A stretch of DNA of 9,329 nt from Polyangia bacterium (GTDB lineage Bacteria > Myxococcota_A > Polyangia > Polyangiales > Polyangiaceae). Under the pieces are notes generated by a model, which saw only the letters and a list, made by a program, of their open reading frames with translations, was not told the DNA's origin and ran no database searches. The position numbers and the translations under genes were made by a program. The DNA is taken from positions 1-9,329 of the forward strand of contig JAUILJ010000241.1 of NCBI GenBank assembly GCA_030433055.1. The letters are read 5' to 3'. Shown in pieces: positions 6,505 through 9,329 of this stretch. Positions within the stretch are counted from its first letter, which is position 1. The number at the start of each line of letters is the position of its first letter.

Positions 6505-7134
6505 GTCCCCTTGCAGGGCTGTTCCCCGTTGTCTGGGCGCTACTCGCGTGTCGGTCGGGGGCGCTGCTCCCGAGGTATGCCGAGCCGGACGCACAGGAGC
6601 CACACGCGATCGTGAAGCTACGTACGCTGTACGTCGAGCGCCCCTGGACACCACCTCGATGAACTGGTGACCGTGGCCGGCGACCGGCTGAACATTGCCC
6701 CTCCGACCCAGACCACCCGCACGAACGCCTTTCGCGTGCGCCCGGAGCTCACCAGCCTCGAAGTTCAGTCCGACTTCTTCGACACCGAAACGCGGATGGT
6801 AAGGGAGGCCTATCAGGTCAACGAGCAGTACTACTGCGGAACCCAGCGCTCGGGCTTCGGCTCCAACACGTACACGACGTCGAAGTACTGCAACCGCAGC
6901 GTCACGAAGTACCGCAACAAGTGGATCACGGTGCGCCACCCTCGTGGGGCGTGTCGCAGCTCGGTGACCCTCTCCCCCCAACCCGGAGAAGTCTATTTGC
7001 TCGAGTACACCTTCAGCGGCCCCGGGGTTTGCCGCCTGCAGTGCCTGAGGCAGCACTTCACAGGGCCTGGGACATTCCAAAACGAACCGTGCGACATCGC
7101 GTCAACGAGCGGAGTCGGAGAAGGCGGGTCTTGA
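6480..7134 (+). CDS. Tyr-rich lipoprotein of unknown function, split by a +1 frameshift
   Basis: Two reading frames join into one coherent protein of about 217 aa if one base is skipped at the CCCC run 6641-6644. The first frame (GTG at 6480, or ATG at 6459) gives a lipoprotein signal 'LSPLAGLFPVVWALLAC' and then 'EPHAIVKLRTLYVERP', and stops at 6660-6662. The second frame continues 'GHHLDELVTVAGDRLNIAPP' and runs to 7134. Read as given, only fragments would be made, such as a GTG-started piece from 6667. The mature part has several Cys and many Tyr/Thr residues (for example 'NTYTTSKYCNRSVTKYRNKW') and looks beta-rich; I know no family for it. The gene overlaps the end of the six-Cys lipoprotein by about 25 bp, which suggests translational coupling. 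The extra C may be a sequencing error, a true mutation or a recoding site. Confidence 0.65.
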
Positions 7135-7140
7135 GTCACC

Positions 7141-7183
7141 CGCTAGGCTGCTTGCGGCCCCTCGCGGGCTCGCTAGGCTTTGC
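7141..7183 (+). repeat. Direct repeat CGCTAGGCT upstream of the BLUF gene
   Basis: CGCTAGGCT occurs at 7141-7149 and 7171-7179, each copy closely followed by TTGCG, with a 30-bp period. The second copy carries the TAGG that probably serves as ribosome binding site for the GTG start at 7186. It may be a small tandem duplication, a regulator site, or chance in a short intergenic gap of about 50 bp. Confidence 0.4.
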
Positions 7184-7185
7184 GT

Positions 7186-7617
7186 GTGAGCGACCTATTC
7201 GAGATCGTGTACGTGAGCCAGGCGAACGAGGACTTCTTGCCTGGCGAGCTGTTCAAGATCTTGGAGGCCGCACGTCGCAACAACACCCGAAAAGGGATCA
7301 CCGGCCTGCTGCTGAGCGACGGCATGTCGTTCCTGCAAATCCTGGAAGGCAGTGAAGGCGCCGTCGACACGACCTTCAACCGGATCCGCACGGATAAACG
7401 GCACCGCAACGTGACGGTGGTGCGCCGCGGGCCCATCGAGTCCCGTGCATTCTCCGAGTGGGCGATGGGTTCCGTCCAGCTGGAGCGCTTCAAGGACCAC
7501 GTACCCGGTCTGAAGCAAATCAGCGAAATCGCCGCGCGTGAAGACCTGGACTTCGAGCGTGTGCGGAGCTTGATCACCGATTTTCAGCGCGGCCGCTTCC
7601 GTCAGTACGTGGAATAA
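7186..7617 (+). CDS. Single-domain BLUF blue-light sensor (FAD-binding)
   Basis: The 143-residue protein is almost entirely a BLUF domain, which senses blue light through a hydrogen-bond switch around FAD. Counting from the GTG start, the key residues are Tyr9 in 'EIVYVS', Asn33 in 'RRNNTRKGITGLLL', Gln51 in 'FLQILEG', Trp92 and Met94 in 'FSEWAMG'. The spacings Tyr-Asn (24), Tyr-Gln (42), Tyr-Trp (83) and Trp-Met (2) equal those of AppA (Y21, N45, Q63, W104, M106 as I recall them), so the photocycle residues appear intact. After the domain come about 45 residues of helix ('LKQISEIAAREDLDFERVRSLITDF') as in short BLUF proteins that signal through protein contact. No EAL, GGDEF or other output domain is fused. 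GTG at 7186 is preferred because TAGG is 8 nt upstream; TTG at 7180 is an alternative. The gene sits between two lipoprotein genes on the same strand, which gives no clear clue to its partner. Confidence 0.93.
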   Translation: MSDLFEIVYVSQANEDFLPGELFKILEAARRNNTRKGITGLLLSDGMSFLQILEGSEGAVDTTFNRIRTDKRHRNVTVVRRGPIESRAFSEWAMGSVQLERFKDHVPGLKQISEIAAREDLDFERVRSLITDFQRGRFRQYVE

Positions 7618-7685
7618 CGGAGCCGTCGCTGTTCGGGTGCGATGCAGGGTGGCGCTCTGGAGCCCTGGCGCCGATACTGAAACGC

Positions 7686-8410
7686 ATGCGTCGGTCCTCG
7701 TGGGGGATATGGGCCGCCGGCCTACTCGCTGCCTGTTCATCGCCGAGCTCTGGGGGAGGTTCTTGCCCCTGCGATGTGGGCGACTCCGGCATTCACGTCA
7801 CGATTCCGTGCGGCGAGAAGGCCTGCACGACGCTGAATGGTGAGACCACTGGCTCGGTTCAGGATCCGGCGGCAGGCGCCCCGAGTGCGGGACGCCGGAG
7901 AACGACTGCCCCACGCAGCACGGAGGGCCACAAGCGTGCGCGGCCTGCACCAGCGGCTTGTGCAACTCGCAGAACCAATGTGCGTCGCCCCCGGTCCAGT
8001 CGTTCGCGATCTACGGCAACTATCGGGGCGGCGCGCTGACGCTGAATATCGACCAAGACATCCCGGGACTGGCCATCGGCCTCGTGAGCTACAACGCGAT
8101 GAGCGTGAGCATCACGGGTGAGTTCGCGGCCAACGTCGTCGCAGTGTTTCACGCTGGCTATGATCCCGGCACCACGGTGAGCGGGGTCCCGGCGAGCAGG
8201 TTCTTCGAAGCGCTGCGCATGACGCCCACGGTCGCAGACTCGGGTCCGCCAATCCTGATCTGTGAGAGCGGTACGGCAGCCTGCAACCCCGCGCGCCAAG
8301 TCGAGTCGTTCTTCAGCGACCTGCTGGGCGGGACGTTGCTCCATCACGCCTGCCAGTACGATGAGTTTGCTGGCCCGAGGAAGCTGACGGACGGCGGAAC
8401 CTGCCAGTAG
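7686..8410 (+). CDS. Cys-rich lipoprotein of unknown function, split by a frameshift
   Basis: The ATG at 7686 starts a lipoprotein signal ending 'GLLAAC' (Cys17), followed by 'GGGSCPCDVGDSGIHVTIPC' and 'GEKACTTLNGETTG'. After about 7860 this frame turns into Arg/Ala/Pro noise. The frame one base back becomes coherent: 'PECGTPENDCPTQHGGPQ', 'ACAACTSGLCNSQNQC', then a globular domain 'IYGNYRGGALTLNIDQDIPG' to the stop at 8408-8410. Adding one base in the CCCC run at about 7879-7882 restores a single protein of 241 aa. The Cys-rich linker followed by 'GNYRGG.LT.NIDQDIPGL.IGLVSY' resembles a domain I recall in exported proteins of myxobacteria and Bacteroidetes, of unknown function. The second segment alone would start at 7958 (TTG) and lacks the signal peptide, so the split form is unlikely to be exported. 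Confidence 0.68.
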
Positions 8411-8649
8411 CTTGGGGCATGGCGCCTCGGGCCGAGCAGCGTGCGCAAAACGACCGACTGACCTAATTGCGCGTACGATCCCGGTGGAAGGACCTGTCAC
8501 CAACGAAAGTCCCACGGCCGGGAGACGAACTTGCATGGGAAGCGCGCTCACGAGCCGACAGTCGCCCAGTCTGGCTTTACATGGCGAGCGTCGCCGAGCA
8601 GGCTAGCCTGCCTCCGCGCTCTGCGTGGAGCCTTACCAGGGGGAATGCT
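8411..8649. other. Intergenic region before the composite secreted ORF
   Basis: About 239 bp without a convincing gene. The frame that extends leftward from 8650 to 8467 has poor coding character. An imperfect inverted pair TGCGCAA (8443-8449) and TTGCGCG (8466-8472) flanks about 16 bp and might mark a promoter or operator. No T-rich terminator is seen after the lipoprotein gene. Confidence 0.35.
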
Positions 8650-9264
8650 TTGAGGGGAATGACATCCGGCGCCGCGCGGCGTCTATCCGCTGCCATCATC
8701 ACGACGGCGATCACTTGCTGGGCGGGCTCCGCGTTTGCCGCGAGCTACGAAGTGGGTCCAGGCAAGGCGTACGAGAACATCTCCGACGTCCCGCTCGATT
8801 CGCTCGACGCAGGGGACGAGGTCGTAGTCTATTACCGCGCGGAGCCGTACCGCGAGAGCTTCGGCATCGAGCGCCCCGGCACTCAGGCGAACCCGATCAC
8901 CATCCGCGGTGTCGCGGGTCTCATCGCCATCCTCGACCGGGCCTGGCCACTGATCGAGGAACGCGGTATCTCGCTGCTCGGTGTGTCGGTCGGCAACCTC
9001 AGCGACGTCGACGCCGTCCAGCTGGTCCTGCCGTTCGAACGGAACGAGTCGGCCGATCTCGACACCGTGCTCGATGCGATTCGGGATCGCTTCGGTCGCA
9101 GCGCGCTGGTCCGACTGCTCCTCGGCGGGGCGGTCAGTCTCGGAATCGGGCTCGTCGCCGCGGTGCTCGCGGTCGGCATCGGCACCGGCGTCGGGGCGAC
9201 CGCGGGGTTCGTGGGCGGCCGGTTCGACGCCGGCGGCTGGCTGAAGAACCGATACGGCATTTAG
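8650..9264 (+). CDS. Composite ORF: secreted beta-helix-like N-terminus, DNA polymerase IV C-terminal tail, Gly-rich membrane segment
   Basis: From the TTG at 8650 (AGGGGG 6 nt upstream) the frame encodes 204 residues; ATG at 8659 is the alternative start. Residues 1-30 are a signal peptide ending 'SAFA'. Residues 31-90 ('SYEVGPGKAYENISDVPLDS', 'PYRESFGIERPG', 'NPITIRGVAG') are typical of the N-terminus of secreted right-handed beta-helix proteins. From about residue 92 the sequence changes to 'ILDRAWPLIEERGISLLGVS', 'VGNL', 'AVQLVLPFERN', 'LDAIRDRFG', which is the C-terminal tail of DNA polymerase IV (DinB), a cytosolic enzyme. From about 156 it changes again to 'GLVAAVLAVGIGTGVGATAG', a Gly-rich membrane helix, and ends 'WLKNRYGI'. 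No polymerase catalytic residues are present. These parts do not belong together, so an assembly chimera near the right edge is the simplest reading. A real rearrangement is possible. Confidence 0.5.
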   Translation: MRGMTSGAARRLSAAIITTAITCWAGSAFAASYEVGPGKAYENISDVPLDSLDAGDEVVVYYRAEPYRESFGIERPGTQANPITIRGVAGLIAILDRAWPLIEERGISLLGVSVGNLSDVDAVQLVLPFERNESADLDTVLDAIRDRFGRSALVRLLLGGAVSLGIGLVAAVLAVGIGTGVGATAGFVGGRFDAGGWLKNRYGI

Positions 9265-9286
9265 CGCCGACCAGTGCGGAACGGCG

Positions 9287-9302
9287 CGCGATCCGGATCG
9301 CG
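9287..9302. repeat. Perfect 16-bp palindrome after the composite ORF
   Basis: CGCGATCCGGATCGCG reads the same on both strands, 22 bp past the stop of the composite ORF, and is followed by AAAAG. It has no T-run on the plus strand, so it is a poor intrinsic terminator. A regulator site or chance in GC-rich DNA are alternatives. It lies in the stretch whose link to the rest of the window is doubtful. Confidence 0.4.
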
Positions 9303-9329
9303 AAAAGAAACCGAATACAAGAACGACAC

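Noticed and set aside
6268..7080. Minus-strand 270-codon open frame
   Set aside because: Antisense to two lipoprotein genes whose signal peptides and Cys patterns make sense; no motif and typical shadow composition.
8443..8472. Imperfect inverted pair TGCGCAA/TTGCGCG
   Set aside because: Short arms with one mismatch in GC-rich DNA; too weak to call an operator on its own.
7859..8551. Minus-strand 230-codon open frame
   Set aside because: Antisense to the coherent globular domain of the Cys-rich lipoprotein; Arg/Ala/Val-rich with no recognisable domain.
8467..8649. N-terminal extension of the composite ORF
   Set aside because: It would place 61 poorly coding residues ahead of a clear signal peptide; TTG at 8650 has a good ribosome binding site.

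Overview
The window is GC-rich DNA of the kind found in myxobacteria (Polyangia/Sorangium-like Myxococcota). The signs are Gly/Ala/Ser-rich low-complexity spacers behind signal peptides, a C-terminal Cys + membrane helix + basic tail that resembles MYXO-CTERM, many small lipoproteins with an 'LLAC/AAC' lipobox, and the 3' end of a sigma-54-type response regulator. The taxon is inferred from style, not from a marker gene.

Layout. (1) 2-214: C-terminal Fis-type helix-turn-helix of an NtrC-family activator, cut by the left edge. (2) 277-1713 (+): secreted zinc-dependent phospholipase C-like protein with an Ig-like domain and a surface-anchoring tail. It converges with and overlaps the next gene by 40 bp. 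(3) 1674-3364 (-): a two-gene unit, a universal stress protein followed by an HtpX/M48 membrane metalloprotease. (4) 3651-4577 (-): two small cytosolic proteins, one unknown and one with a loose SpoIIAA/STAS-like look. (5) 4578-4826: a divergent intergenic region holding four evenly spaced TTGTGCAA-type octamers. (6) 4827-8410 (+): a co-directional run made of a phospholipase D-fold lipoprotein, a tiny lipoprotein with six symmetrically spaced cysteines, a frameshifted lipoprotein, a single-domain BLUF blue-light sensor, and a second frameshifted Cys-rich lipoprotein. (7) 8650-9264 (+): a composite reading frame. It starts as a secreted beta-helix-like protein, turns into the C-terminal tail of DNA polymerase IV, and ends in a Gly-rich membrane segment. 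I suspect a chimeric join near the right edge.

Together the genes describe an envelope and secretion-centred region: two phospholipase-fold exoproteins, membrane protein quality control with a stress protein, and several outer-surface lipoproteins, with one light sensor among them. No mobile element, CRISPR array, tRNA or rRNA was seen. The items most worth a second look are the octamer array, the composite ORF at 8650-9264, the two C-run frameshifts, the symmetric six-Cys lipoprotein and the BLUF gene. Whether the frameshifts and the composite ORF are biology or assembly error cannot be settled from sequence alone.
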